From contig NZ_VEVQ02000007.1 of NCBI RefSeq assembly GCF_006491595.2, positions 1-64,000 on the forward strand: a DNA stretch of 64,000 nucleotides, read 5' to 3'. The first letter of the stretch is position 1; every line of letters begins with the position of its first letter. The position numbers and the translations under genes were made by a program. The notes below the pieces were generated by a model, which worked only from the letters and a program-made list of their open reading frames with translations, did no database searches and had not been told where the DNA came from. This DNA comes from Flavobacterium jejuense. GTDB taxonomy: Bacteria; Bacteroidota; Bacteroidia; Flavobacteriales; Flavobacteriaceae. Of this stretch, positions 1-9,272 are shown one piece after another.

Positions 1-111
1 GGAACCTTTAATTCAAAGCAACTACCATCCACAGATTACTGGTTTACTGTAGAATATCAAGAAAACCAACAAAGTAAAGTATTTAAAGCACATTTTTCAT
101 TAAAACGATAA
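1..111 (+). CDS. C-terminal tail of a T9SS type B sorted surface protein (partial)
   Basis: The window opens inside a gene and the frame from base 1 runs 36 codons to TAA. The residues include the LPSTDYWFTVEY and KVFKAHFSLKR blocks, which match the end of the type B (CHU_C-like) sorting domain carried by large flavobacterial surface proteins exported by the type IX secretion system. The next gene is PorP/SprF-like and starts 7 bases later, the usual pairing of a type B cargo protein with its dedicated PorP/SprF partner. Only the tail is visible, so the rest of the protein cannot be described. Confidence 0.75.
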   Translation, partial: GTFNSKQLPSTDYWFTVEYQENQQSKVFKAHFSLKR

Positions 112-117
112 TTTTCG

Positions 118-1122
118 ATGGATTTTAAAAAAAGTTATTTAATTATTGTGTTGTTTTTAGCACAGCTATCTTATTCCCAAGAAGGAATTGCAGTTTATTC
201 AGATTATTTGTCTGATAATTATTATTTAATTCACCCTTCAATGGCTGGAGCAGCAAATTGTGGAAAAATTCGTTTGACAGGTCGTCAACAATGGTTTGGC
301 CAACAAGATGCTCCTTCACTTCAAACTTTAAGTTTCAATACATCAGTTGATCAAGATGGAAAATCAGGGATAGGAGCAATTATTTTTAATGATAAAAATG
401 GATACCACTCTCAAAGAGGAGCAAAACTAACATATGCACATCATTTAAGATTTTCAAGAGGAACTACAGATTTAAATCAATTGTCTTTTGGTTTAAGTGC
501 TGCATTTATTCAAAGTCAATTAGATGAAACTAGTTTTACAAATCAAGCCTTCGACCCATTTATCTTTGGAGGTGTATATCAAAAAGACGCCTATTTTAAT
601 GTAGATATAGGAGCTTCATATCATTTTCTAGATTTTTTTACACATGTTACCGTAAAAAACTTTTTGGCAAACAGGAGAGAAATATATACAGAAGGAATTG
701 AATCAGATAATTTAAGAAAATTCTTATGGAGCGCAGGTGCGGTTTTTGGAGATGAAGATAGATTACTTTGGGAACCTTCTTTTTTGTTTCAATATACACA
801 GGAAACTACAGAGAAAGCAATTGATTTGAACTTGAAAGTGTACAAGGGAATGGATTTCGGTAGAATTTGGGGTGGTCTTTCTTATAGAAGAAGTTTTGAT
901 GGAGCAGAATATTTAGATGGAGCAGCAGTAGGAGAACAAAAATTACAGTACATAACTCCAATTTTAGGAGTTAATTACAAACAGTATATGTTTGCTTATA
1001 CTTATTCTCATATTTTAGGAGATATTAAATTTGATTCAGGGGGATTTCATCAAATAACTTTAGGTATAGATATATTCTGTAAAGCTAAAGAATGGAGTTG
1101 TAACTGTCCAGCAGTAAACTAA
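118..1122 (+). CDS. PorP/SprF family type IX secretion outer-membrane protein
   Basis: A 334-aa protein with an N-terminal signal peptide (hydrophobic residues 7-20, cleavage near SYSQ) followed by alternating aromatic beta strands typical of an outer-membrane barrel. The start of the mature part, with YYLIHPSMAGA near residues 35-45, is characteristic of the PorP/SprF family. Members help deliver or anchor type B sorted cargo at the cell surface and are often encoded directly after the cargo gene, as here. A strong rho-independent terminator follows 22 bases after the stop, so this closes the upstream operon. Confidence 0.85.
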   Translation: MDFKKSYLIIVLFLAQLSYSQEGIAVYSDYLSDNYYLIHPSMAGAANCGKIRLTGRQQWFGQQDAPSLQTLSFNTSVDQDGKSGIGAIIFNDKNGYHSQRGAKLTYAHHLRFSRGTTDLNQLSFGLSAAFIQSQLDETSFTNQAFDPFIFGGVYQKDAYFNVDIGASYHFLDFFTHVTVKNFLANRREIYTEGIESDNLRKFLWSAGAVFGDEDRLLWEPSFLFQYTQETTEKAIDLNLKVYKGMDFGRIWGGLSYRRSFDGAEYLDGAAVGEQKLQYITPILGVNYKQYMFAYTYSHILGDIKFDSGGFHQITLGIDIFCKAKEWSCNCPAVN

Positions 1123-1144
1123 TAAAACAAAGTAAAATACAATT

Positions 1145-1172
1145 TGTCCCGAATTTTTTTCGGGACATTTTT
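1145..1172 (+). terminator. Rho-independent terminator after porP/sprF
   Basis: A 9-bp perfect stem, TGTCCCGAA at 1145-1153 pairing with TTCGGGACA at 1159-1167, is followed by a T-rich tail. It separates the T9SS gene pair from the carbonic anhydrase gene. Confidence 0.85.
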
Positions 1173-1186
1173 ATATACATAAGTTA

Positions 1187-1753
1187 ATGATAATTAAAGA
1201 AATAAGAGGGAAATATCCTCAAATATCAGAAGATTGCTATTTGGCAGATAACGCAACAATTGTAGGTGATGTAAAAATAGGAACTAATTGTAGTGTTTGG
1301 TTCAATGCAGTTATAAGAGGAGATGTTAATAGTATTGAAATAGGGAATAAGGTTAATATTCAAGATGGAGCAGTTGTACACTGTACTTATCTTAAACATC
1401 CTACTATAATAGGAAATAATGTTTCTATTGGTCACAATGCCATTGTTCATGGATGTGAAATTAGAGATAATGTACTTATAGGAATGGGAGCAATAGTAAT
1501 GGATAATTGTGTGGTAAATAGCAATTCTATTGTAGCAGCAGGTTCTGTAGTAACTCAAAATACAATTATAGAATCAGGAGCAATATATGCAGGTGTTCCT
1601 GCAAAAAAAGTAAAAGATATTAATCAAAGTGATTTTGCAGGAGAAATTGAGCGTATTTCAAATAATTACGTAATGTACTCTAAGTTGGTTCAAAGAATAG
1701 TAAAAACCAATCTAAGAGCATTTTTTAAGCCTTATTCCTGCTGTCCGTTATAG
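1187..1753 (+). CDS. Gamma carbonic anhydrase family protein (left-handed beta-helix)
   Basis: A 188-aa protein made of hexapeptide repeats. The family's three zinc-ligand histidines are visible at His65, His83 and His88, and Arg44, Asp46 and Gln59 sit at the usual positions of the fold. Such proteins hydrate CO2 or act as YrdA-like relatives, so activity cannot be settled from sequence. The last ~25 residues after NNYVMYSKL (a basic stretch ending SCCPL) look unlike the short ends usual in the family, and their DNA overlaps a second reading frame on the other strand, which suggests a rearranged 3' end. No signal peptide, so cytoplasmic. Confidence 0.8.
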   Translation: MIIKEIRGKYPQISEDCYLADNATIVGDVKIGTNCSVWFNAVIRGDVNSIEIGNKVNIQDGAVVHCTYLKHPTIIGNNVSIGHNAIVHGCEIRDNVLIGMGAIVMDNCVVNSNSIVAAGSVVTQNTIIESGAIYAGVPAKKVKDINQSDFAGEIERISNNYVMYSKLVQRIVKTNLRAFFKPYSCCPL

Positions 1754-1860
1754 TTTCTAAAATAAAATTTTAGAAAGCTACCACTGCCATCAGGGTTAGA
1801 AAAGGATTTTACATCATTACTAGTAGCTAAAGTTAAAAATCTTTCTCTATGACAGTTTTT
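1732..1860 (-). pseudogene. Possible gene remnant between carbonic anhydrase and murI
   Basis: On the minus strand, one frame just past the murI stop reads through about 42 codons without interruption (with TSNDVKSFSNPDGSGSF in the middle) to a TAA inside the end of the carbonic anhydrase gene. It has no start codon and overlaps the murI 3' end in another frame. The composition looks protein-like, but no family is recognised. It may be the tail of a gene lost when the carbonic anhydrase and murI ends were joined. A small inverted repeat (1754-1776) lies within it. Confidence 0.25.
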
Positions 1861-2612
1861 TCATGATTTAAAATTGTTTTTAAAACATGAGGGTTTGTAT
1901 TAGTGTAGAATTTTTGCCAACTTACACTTCTAGACGTTTTTAGTAAGTTGTATTTTTCTAATATTTTTTTAGTTTGCTTGGCAACAGCTTCACCTGAATC
2001 AATAATTTTAATATGATTAGGAATTATATTTTTTATTTGAGGAATTAGATAAGGATAATGACTACATCCTAAAACTAAATAATCAATATTTTGGTCTACC
2101 ATAGGTCTTAAATAACTTTCTAGAAGTTCACTCATTTCTGCTGAATTTATGTCTCCATTTTCTATGAGCTGAACTAAGCCATGACCAATTTGTTCGATAA
2201 TTTTTATATTAGAATAAAGTGAAATCTTTTCATGAAATAAGTCACTGTTTAAAGTTCCTTTTGTGGCAAGAATACCTATGGTTTGCGTTTTAGATAAATT
2301 AGCGGCTGGCTTAATTGCAGGCTCGATTCCTATAATTGGGATTTCATATTTAGCTCTTAATTCTTTAATAGCATTTGTAGTTGCGGTATTACAAGCAACA
2401 ACAATTATTTTAGCATTTTTATTTAAAAGAAATTCAGTGTTTTTAATAGATAGCTCAATGATTTCATCTCGTGATTTTAGGCCATAAGGTGCATTCTTGC
2501 TATCTGCTAAATAAATAGTATTTTCATTAGGTAATAGCATATGTATTTCTTTCCATATTGAAGTGCCTCCAATACCAGAATCAAAAAGTCCTAAAGGGAA
2601 TTCGTTACTCAT
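1833..2612 (-). CDS. murI: Glutamate racemase
   Basis: Interconverts L- and D-glutamate for peptidoglycan synthesis in the cytoplasm. From the Met at 2612 the protein is 259 aa, and the family's first motif LFDSGIGG follows after a few residues; an upstream Met at 2642 would add ten poorly conserved residues. Both catalytic cysteine motifs are present, VACNTATTN and LGCSHYP. The gene is last in a leftward envelope block with two ompH genes, bamA and uppS, an arrangement common in flavobacteria. Confidence 0.93.
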   Translation of the reverse strand: MSNEFPLGLFDSGIGGTSIWKEIHMLLPNENTIYLADSKNAPYGLKSRDEIIELSIKNTEFLLNKNAKIIVVACNTATTNAIKELRAKYEIPIIGIEPAIKPAANLSKTQTIGILATKGTLNSDLFHEKISLYSNIKIIEQIGHGLVQLIENGDINSAEMSELLESYLRPMVDQNIDYLVLGCSHYPYLIPQIKNIIPNHIKIIDSGEAVAKQTKKILEKYNLLKTSRSVSWQKFYTNTNPHVLKTILNHEKTVIEKDF

Positions 2613-2689
2613 AGAAACAAAAGTAAAAAAAAAACTGTTCAAATTAATTAAAATTTGAACAGTTAAATTTTTGTTTGATTTAGATTTTA

Positions 2690-3193
2690 TTAGAAACCTA
2701 ATTCTTTTTTTACATCAGTAAGAATGTTAGTTCCATTAGCAACTAATAATCCACTTCCTTCAGTAGCATCTAATACATAATCAAAACCTTTAGCAGTAGC
2801 TACTTTTTTAATTGCAGTTTGTGCTTTTTCCATAATTGGTTTTAATAAGTCAAGTTCTTTTTGTTGTAATTGTTTAGAAGCACTTTGTTGAAATTCTTGG
2901 ATTCTTTGACCCATTCCTTGCATTTCTTTAGAACGTGTTTCGTTTACAGCTTCTCCAGCAGTAGGAGCTTCTTGTTCATACTTTTGTAATTTAGATTGGT
3001 ACTCTTGAACCATTCCTTTATACTCTTTGTCATAAGTACCTTGGATAGTTTGCAACTGAGCTTGAGCTGCTTTCATTTCTGGCATGTTCGTCATCAATTC
3101 TTTAACATCAATATGAGCAATTTTTGATTGCGCAGATACTTGAGCCGAAATAAAAAGTACTAATGCAATAGCTAAAGTTTTTAATTGTTTCAT
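2690..3193 (-). CDS. OmpH/Skp family periplasmic chaperone
   Basis: A 167-aa protein with a signal peptide (cleavage after VSAQ) followed by the Skp pattern: an initial beta strand (KIAHIDVKELM), a long glutamine/glutamate-rich coiled coil at about residues 35-115 and a C-terminal strand segment with FDYVLDA. Skp-type proteins hold unfolded outer-membrane proteins in the periplasm and hand them to BamA, which is encoded two genes upstream. The neighbouring gene is a longer paralogue, so this is a tandem duplication typical of Bacteroidota. Confidence 0.9.
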   Translation of the reverse strand: MKQLKTLAIALVLFISAQVSAQSKIAHIDVKELMTNMPEMKAAQAQLQTIQGTYDKEYKGMVQEYQSKLQKYEQEAPTAGEAVNETRSKEMQGMGQRIQEFQQSASKQLQQKELDLLKPIMEKAQTAIKKVATAKGFDYVLDATEGSGLLVANGTNILTDVKKELGF

Positions 3194-3220
3194 TTTTCTA
3201 TTTTAAATTTATTTAGGTTA

Positions 3221-4012
3221 TTATTTTTCTCCTTCACTAGTTTCTTTTTCAATTACTGTGCCATTTTTTTCAGCTTCTAATTTTTTTCTTTTTTCAAGAG
3301 CTGCTTTTTTGCGGTCTTCAATAATTTTTTCTCTTGCTGCTTTTCTTTCTTCCATTAGTTTTTCCCTAGCAGCTTTTTTTTCATCTAATATTTTTTGTCT
3401 TTCAGCTAAAACAGGATTTTTATCTTGTAAATCTTCTTTAGCCTCTTTAGCTTCTTGGGCTTTTTGTTCTTTTTTAGATAATTGTTCTCTTTTTTCAGAA
3501 CGCATTATTGCTCTAACTACTTGGTCGCTTATATCATGTCTCTTGTCAGCAAATAGTATAGTTAAATCAGAAGATTTATCTAAAATAAAATCATATCTTT
3601 TTTGCTCTGCAATGTCTTGAATAGCCGTAAACACCTGATCTTGTATTGGCTTTACAAGAATAGACTTTTGAATAATTAAATCTCCTCTTGATCCAAATCT
3701 TTTTTCTTGATAGTCGAAAAGTTCTTTTTCTTGAAAAGAAATTTCTTCTTCTCTCTCTTCAATTAACTCTTTGGTTAGAAGTACTCGCTCAGTTGCTAGA
3801 GTTTCTTTTAATTTTTTTATTTCATTTTTTTTAAGTTCAATATCCTGTTTCCATTTAGAAGCTTTTTGTTCTAATTGTATTTTTGCCTCTGCATAATCAG
3901 GAGCTTTTTCAAGAATATATTCCATATCAATATATCCAATCCTTACACTAGCAGATTGAGAAAAGCTAATTGAAAAAATGAATAATGACGTTATAAAAAA
4001 TATTTTTTTCAT
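3221..4012 (-). CDS. OmpH/Skp family chaperone with an extended charged C-terminus
   Basis: A 263-aa paralogue of the next gene. It carries a signal peptide, the RIGYIDMEYIL opening strand, a coiled coil and the YDFILDKSSDLTI closing strand. Beyond the usual Skp length there are about 80 extra residues, almost entirely Lys, Glu, Ala and Arg, that should form a long charged helix. The role is presumably outer-membrane protein chaperoning for BamA. The job of the extension is unknown; binding to the cell wall or dimer extension are possibilities. Confidence 0.88.
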   Translation of the reverse strand: MKKIFFITSLFIFSISFSQSASVRIGYIDMEYILEKAPDYAEAKIQLEQKASKWKQDIELKKNEIKKLKETLATERVLLTKELIEEREEEISFQEKELFDYQEKRFGSRGDLIIQKSILVKPIQDQVFTAIQDIAEQKRYDFILDKSSDLTILFADKRHDISDQVVRAIMRSEKREQLSKKEQKAQEAKEAKEDLQDKNPVLAERQKILDEKKAAREKLMEERKAAREKIIEDRKKAALEKRKKLEAEKNGTVIEKETSEGEK

Positions 4013-4131
4013 TTGTTGTTTATTTTTAGTTTTTAATTTTCAGATGTAACTTAAAAAACTGCCCGAAAGATAAGAAATGTTTTTAAAAGTTTTGTTTTCA
4101 CCTTTTAATTTTAAACTAAACGTAAAAAATA

Positions 4132-6798
4132 CTAAAATTGTTGTCCTATAATGAAATGAGTTTGCCATCCACTTTTGGTTGTTTGTCCTGGTATAGGGTC
4201 AAATCCATGTGCAAAATCGATTCCTAGTAATCCAAACGCAGGCATAAATACTCTTAATCCAAAACCTGCAGAACGTTGCATGTTAAAAGGATTGTAATCT
4301 TTAAATTCGTTATATGCTGCACCTGCTTCTAAAAAGGTTAAACCATAAATAGTTGCAGCTTGCTTTAATGTAATTGGGTATCTTAATTCTAATGAAAATT
4401 TATTATAGATTGTTGCTCCAATTTGTGCACCTTTAGAGTCTAAAGGAGACAATGAGTTATTAGGATAACCTCTTAATTGAATTACTTCTCTACCGTCTAA
4501 TGAAAAGTTAGCTAAACCGTCTCCACCTAAATAGAAGCGTTCAAAAGGAACTAATCCTCTGTCTTGATCATAAGCGCCCATAAAACCAAATTCTCCTAAA
4601 GAACGTAATACTAGCTTGTCATAAATTCTAGTGTACCAATCGGCTTTGAATTTAACTTTATAGTATTCTAACCAATTAAATCTTTTTTGATCATATTTAC
4701 CTTGGTCCAAATCGGCATTACTAGCATCTACTTTTTCATATAGTCCAGTTGTAGATGATAGTGCTACATAATCTCCATCTTGTACTATCTCTCCATTTGA
4801 ATTTACACCTGTATTTAAATTGCTTCCAGTTGTATATTTTAATTTATATTCATCAGATTTTTTTAAACCAGCATAATCTACTCCATTAAATAATGAATAA
4901 GGAGGTGTAAATTTACCAGTAACACTAAATTCAGAACCGTAAGTAGGGTAAATAGGATTTAAGCCTTTACTATTTCTACTTAATCCTATAGTGTAGGTGA
5001 TATTCCTTGAAGCACCGTTACCAAAAGTAAATAATCCAGTGTTGTAATTATTTAAATCATAGTATTGGAATGATAAACTTTGCGATAAAACAAAGAAATC
5101 ATCTGGTACGTTTAGTTGTTTTGCTATACCAACTGATAAAGAGGTAATGTTGAAACTTTGGTTTTTTGTAACATCTCTTGTGCTATAATTGTATAGAAAT
5201 TGTTTACTATGTGATAATGATGTTGAAAAACTTACAGGTTTTCTTCCTCCAAACCAAGGTTCAGAAAATGACAAACTATAGGTTTGAAAATAAGAACTTC
5301 CTTGTAGACGAAGAGACATTTTTTGTCCATCACCCATTGGTAAAGGTTTGTAGGCGTCTTTGTTAAATATGTTTCTTGCAGAAAAATTATTAAAAGAAAG
5401 TCCTAATGTACCAATGAATCCACCACCACCATAACCACCTTGTAATTCTATTTGACTAGCTCCTTTTTCTACAACATTGTATTCAATATCTACAGTACCT
5501 GCTTGGGCATCAACATTTTTAAAGTCTGGTCTGATTGCTTCAGGGTCAAAGAATCCTAATTGACCTATTTCTCTAACAGATCTAACTAAGTCTTCCTTAC
5601 TGTATTTTTGTCCAGGTTTTGTTCTCAAAATTCTGTAAACTACATGGTCGTTTGTTTTGTCATTTCCAACCATTGTTATTTTATTGAAATACGCAATTGG
5701 TCCTTCAGTAATTCTTATTTCAAAATCAATAGTGTCATTGGCTGTTTTAACTTCAACAGGGTTTATGCTTGAAAATAAATAACCACTATTTTGATATAAG
5801 TTGGTTAAATCTTCAGCGTCAGGTTTTGTGTTGTCAGCAATTCTTTTTTGTAAAAGTACGCCATTATAAACGTCTCCTTTTTTTATTCCAAGCAATCTTG
5901 CTAATTGCTGGTCAGTGTAAACTGTATTTCCTAGGTATCTTATGTTACCAAAGTAGTATTTTCTACCTTCTTCAAGTTTTACTTTGATATCAATAAGGTT
6001 TTTTTCTTTATCATACTTAACAGAATCGGAAATGATTCTTGCGTCTCTAAAACCTTTTTCTTTGTATTTGTCAATTACAGTAACTAAGTCTTCTTTGTAT
6101 TTGTCTTTTATGTATTTAGAAGCTTTAAATATTCTAATAGGGTTCTTTTTCTTTGTGTTTTTAAAGGTTTTTCTAAGTTTGGCATCAGAAATTTCAGAAT
6201 TGCCTTCAAAATCAATACTTCTTACTTTAACTTTTTCTCCCTTATCGATATTAACTAGCATTTTAACCTCAGTTTCAGTAGAATCGGGTGTGGTAGATAT
6301 AAAAACTTTGGTATTGTAAAAACCATCTTTTTTGTACTTATTCTCTATGTAGTTTTTAGTAGTTGTAATTAAATTTTCATTAACAACTTTTCCTTTTTTA
6401 AGATCGATTTCTTTAATTAAGTCTTCGGCTTTTCCTTTTTTAATACCCTGAAGTTTTACATCGGCAAGTTTTGGAGATTCTATTAAATTTAATTCTAAAA
6501 AAATACTGTCACCTTTTATGTTGTTTACATAAAAATTTACATCACTAAAAAGGCCTAATTTCCAAAGTTTTTTAATGGCTGCACTAATGTCTTCTCCAGG
6601 AACTACTATTTTCTGACCTTTTTCTAGTCCGGAAAAAGTAACTACTGTTTGTTCGCTGTATTTGCTTTTGCCAGTTACTTCTACACCTCCTAATATGTAC
6701 TCTTTTCCGTTTTCTAATTTTGTTTCCTGTGCAACTAATTTAGTACTATTACCTATAATCACTATGGTAAAAAGTAATTGTAAACCTTTTTTTAACAT
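4132..6798 (-). CDS. bamA: Outer-membrane assembly factor BamA
   Basis: Inserts beta-barrel proteins into the outer membrane. From the Met at 6798 it is 888 aa: signal peptide, several POTRA domains over roughly residues 30-430, then a C-terminal barrel. The barrel contains the Bam-type signature around GGDGLANFSLDG and REVIQLRGY and ends in an aromatic (IIGQQF). An upstream in-frame Met at 6834 would overlap the uppS stop by 29 bases and add a basic stretch before the signal peptide, so the inner start is preferred. It sits between uppS and the two skp genes that supply its substrates. Confidence 0.93.
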   Translation of the reverse strand: MLKKGLQLLFTIVIIGNSTKLVAQETKLENGKEYILGGVEVTGKSKYSEQTVVTFSGLEKGQKIVVPGEDISAAIKKLWKLGLFSDVNFYVNNIKGDSIFLELNLIESPKLADVKLQGIKKGKAEDLIKEIDLKKGKVVNENLITTTKNYIENKYKKDGFYNTKVFISTTPDSTETEVKMLVNIDKGEKVKVRSIDFEGNSEISDAKLRKTFKNTKKKNPIRIFKASKYIKDKYKEDLVTVIDKYKEKGFRDARIISDSVKYDKEKNLIDIKVKLEEGRKYYFGNIRYLGNTVYTDQQLARLLGIKKGDVYNGVLLQKRIADNTKPDAEDLTNLYQNSGYLFSSINPVEVKTANDTIDFEIRITEGPIAYFNKITMVGNDKTNDHVVYRILRTKPGQKYSKEDLVRSVREIGQLGFFDPEAIRPDFKNVDAQAGTVDIEYNVVEKGASQIELQGGYGGGGFIGTLGLSFNNFSARNIFNKDAYKPLPMGDGQKMSLRLQGSSYFQTYSLSFSEPWFGGRKPVSFSTSLSHSKQFLYNYSTRDVTKNQSFNITSLSVGIAKQLNVPDDFFVLSQSLSFQYYDLNNYNTGLFTFGNGASRNITYTIGLSRNSKGLNPIYPTYGSEFSVTGKFTPPYSLFNGVDYAGLKKSDEYKLKYTTGSNLNTGVNSNGEIVQDGDYVALSSTTGLYEKVDASNADLDQGKYDQKRFNWLEYYKVKFKADWYTRIYDKLVLRSLGEFGFMGAYDQDRGLVPFERFYLGGDGLANFSLDGREVIQLRGYPNNSLSPLDSKGAQIGATIYNKFSLELRYPITLKQAATIYGLTFLEAGAAYNEFKDYNPFNMQRSAGFGLRVFMPAFGLLGIDFAHGFDPIPGQTTKSGWQTHFIIGQQF

Positions 6799-6805
6799 TT
6801 TTTTC

Positions 6806-7546
6806 TTATGAAATTTGTTCACTTGTTTTTCCAAACCTTCTTTCTCTACTTTGATAACTTATTATGGCTTTGTGTAAATCTTCTTCACTAAAGTCTGGCC
6901 ATAAAACATCTATAAAATAAAACTCAGCATACGCAATTTGCCAAAGTAAGAAATTACTTATTCTATGTTCACCGCTAGTACGAATAACTAAATCAACATC
7001 TGGCAAATTGTGCGTGTAAAGATGCTCATTAATAATTGATTCGTCAATAGTGTCAGTAGAAATTATATTATTTTTAACTTTATCAGAAATTTTTTTAACA
7101 GCTTGAATAAGCTCTTCTCTTGCGCCATAACTTAGTGCTAAAGTCAATGTCATTCTAGTGTTTTGTGAAGTTTTTTGTATCACTTCATTTAATTCTTTTT
7201 GTACTTTTAAAGGGAGATTTGTTAAATTACCAATGGCATTTAAACGAATATTATTCTCTAATAAAGTCTTCATTTCTTTTTTTAAAGAAGAAATTAGTAG
7301 CTTCATTAATGTCTCAACCTCTAGTTTTGGTCTATTCCAATTCTCGGTTGAAAAAGCATAAAGTGTTAGGTTTTTTATTCCTAATTTGGCACAGCTTTCA
7401 ACAGTTTTTTTTACGGATTTAGTTCCGCCTTCATGACCTAAAGTTCTCAATAGACCTTTTTGTTTTGCCCATCTACCATTTCCGTCCATTATAATGGCTA
7501 AATGATCAGGTAATTTCGTAGTGTCTATTTTTTCTTTTGTACTCAT
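6806..7546 (-). CDS. uppS: Isoprenyl transferase (undecaprenyl diphosphate synthase)
   Basis: Adds isopentenyl units to farnesyl diphosphate to make the C55 lipid carrier for peptidoglycan and O-antigen. The 246-aa protein has the catalytic IMDGNGRWAK loop near its start and the substrate-binding RTSGEHRISNFLLWQ motif near the end. Length matches the family. It lies upstream of bamA and 2 bases after the PorG-like gene, so all are probably co-transcribed. Confidence 0.95.
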   Translation of the reverse strand: MSTKEKIDTTKLPDHLAIIMDGNGRWAKQKGLLRTLGHEGGTKSVKKTVESCAKLGIKNLTLYAFSTENWNRPKLEVETLMKLLISSLKKEMKTLLENNIRLNAIGNLTNLPLKVQKELNEVIQKTSQNTRMTLTLALSYGAREELIQAVKKISDKVKNNIISTDTIDESIINEHLYTHNLPDVDLVIRTSGEHRISNFLLWQIAYAEFYFIDVLWPDFSEEDLHKAIISYQSRERRFGKTSEQIS

Positions 7547-7548
7547 AA

Positions 7549-8232
7549 TTAATTAGCGCAAAAACATGGGTTTTGTCCAAAAGTATAGGTTAGTGTTATT
7601 CCAGTAAAAACATACCAATCATTGCTGTTAAGGTTGCCAAAACGGTAAACATCAAAATTATTATTTTTGGGGTTACTTCCGTCTAAATTGTCAGTAAATG
7701 TATATCTAGCACCTATTTCGGCTCCAAGAACAAAATTTCTATGTAGTCTAGTTTTTATTCCAACAGTCATTGGAATACCAAATTGACTATGTCTATAGTC
7801 TAATTCTTCTGTTTTATTAGGGATAAAATTTTCGTTGTAGATAAAGTAACTGATACCTGTGAAAACGTAAGGTGTAAATGCTCTTTCAGAATCATGTAGG
7901 TTAAATTCAAAAAAATTAAATTCCAGACCTAAAGTAAAATCATGAATGTAGTTTTTAAAGCTTTTGTCTCTTAAATATCTACTTGGCACATCGCTCTTAC
8001 TGTCAGCGGATTCTATTTTTGCATAGGTATATGATAAACGATAAGAATGTCTTGTACTTCGATTCCATTTGTATATAAAACCAAAAGCTAGGTTGTTAGG
8101 TGCGATATAGTCAGTAGGTCCTACATCTCCAATGTAGTTAGAACCTCCTAAAAAAACTCCTAATTCATTAATTTGAGCAGTGATAGCAGTAGTACTCAGC
8201 GTTAAGAATATGTAAATAAATAACTTTCTCAT
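7549..8232 (-). CDS. PorG-like / DUF6089 family outer-membrane beta-barrel protein
   Basis: A 227-aa protein with a signal peptide (residues 1-19, cleavage near ITAQ), the opening ELGVFLGGSNYIGD and about eight predicted amphipathic strands ending in TLTYTFGQNPCF. This pattern matches the DUF6089 family, which includes PorG, a small barrel linked to type IX secretion in Porphyromonas. The neighbouring bamA and uppS genes are a usual context in flavobacteria. A Bacteroidota -7 element lies 17 bases upstream. The link to secretion is family knowledge, not shown here. Confidence 0.75.
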   Translation of the reverse strand: MRKLFIYIFLTLSTTAITAQINELGVFLGGSNYIGDVGPTDYIAPNNLAFGFIYKWNRSTRHSYRLSYTYAKIESADSKSDVPSRYLRDKSFKNYIHDFTLGLEFNFFEFNLHDSERAFTPYVFTGISYFIYNENFIPNKTEELDYRHSQFGIPMTVGIKTRLHRNFVLGAEIGARYTFTDNLDGSNPKNNNFDVYRFGNLNSNDWYVFTGITLTYTFGQNPCFCAN

Positions 8233-8248
8233 TTTTAAAAATAGTTTG

Positions 8249-8256
8249 CAAATATA
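8249..8256 (-). promoter_or_regulatory. Promoter -7 element for the porG-like/uppS/bamA operon
   Basis: On the minus strand these bases read TATATTTG, an exact match to the Bacteroidota -7 consensus TAnnTTTG, 17 bases before the start codon. No clear -33 TTG is seen at the expected distance. Confidence 0.5.
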
Positions 8257-8355
8257 ACAATATAGATTTCTTTACCGCATTTAAATGGAATTTTTATTCC
8301 TATTAAATCAGTTTAATATAAACGCAAAAAAAAAGTAAAAGTTATATTTGGGGTA

Positions 8356-9234
8356 TTAATTTCTTCTATCTTCTCCCCAAAGCAATTTTTTTCGGATTGT
8401 TTTCAAAAATCCTTCTTCATCAAATGCTACCATGTTTATTTCGAATGGGGTTTTTTTTATTTTCAGCAAGGTTTCATTTGTGACAGATGTTATTCTGGAG
8501 TCTAAAGAAACTAAATATTGTTCCTCTCTCCCTGAGACTTTTAATTCAATTTCGGTGTTATCTGGTATCACTAGGGGTCTTGCGTTTAAATTGTGTGGAG
8601 CTATAGGTGTAATAACTAAACTGTTTACGTTGGGGATGAGTACAGGTCCTCCGCAACTCAATGAGTATCCAGTTGATCCAGTTGGTGTTGATATAATCAA
8701 GCCGTCAGCCCAATATGATGTTAGATACTCGCCATTTAGATAAGTCTCAATTGTTATCATGGAAGTTGTATCTTTTCTAGAGACAGTAACTTCGTTAAGG
8801 GCAAAATTTAAATCTACTAAATCAGGATTTTTTGGGGTACAAGATAAACTTAATAAGCTTCTTTTAGATATTGTATAATCTTTTGATAAAATTTTAGAAA
8901 GTAAAGGTTCTATATTTTTAATTTGAACAGTAGCTAAGAAACCTAGTCTTCCTGCATTTATACCAACTATTGGTATGTTTTTATCACGCACATAAGTAAC
9001 AGCTCTTAAAATAGTTCCGTCTCCACCAATACTGATTAATACATCTACATCGTTATCTAGTTCTTCGTGAGAAGAATAAGTGTTGCAATTTCTTTTTAAT
9101 ACGGTTTTAATGCTTTTGTGGAATTTTTTTTCAACAATAACAATAACGTTATTATTGAATAATATTTTAAAAACCTTCTCTACAATCTCTTCAGTGTCTG
9201 ATTGATAATATTGACCAAATATCGCAATTTTCAT
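8356..9234 (-). CDS. nadK: NAD kinase
   Basis: Phosphorylates NAD to NADP. The 292-aa protein has the family's ISIGGDGTILRA loop, the NAGRLGFLA motif and the TPTGSTGYSLS motif that forms the NAD-binding pocket. Length is normal for bacterial NadK. It is cytoplasmic and follows a CBS-domain gene in the same direction by 38 bases, so a two-gene operon is likely. Confidence 0.95.
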   Translation of the reverse strand: MKIAIFGQYYQSDTEEIVEKVFKILFNNNVIVIVEKKFHKSIKTVLKRNCNTYSSHEELDNDVDVLISIGGDGTILRAVTYVRDKNIPIVGINAGRLGFLATVQIKNIEPLLSKILSKDYTISKRSLLSLSCTPKNPDLVDLNFALNEVTVSRKDTTSMITIETYLNGEYLTSYWADGLIISTPTGSTGYSLSCGGPVLIPNVNSLVITPIAPHNLNARPLVIPDNTEIELKVSGREEQYLVSLDSRITSVTNETLLKIKKTPFEINMVAFDEEGFLKTIRKKLLWGEDRRN

Positions 9235-9272
9235 GAGTAGATAATTATTTGTGTTTTAAATTCATGACGAGG

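Noticed and set aside
1226..1558. 110-aa minus-strand frame inside the carbonic anhydrase gene
   Set aside because: Shadow frame with Ile/Tyr/Asn-rich composition opposite a clear conserved gene.
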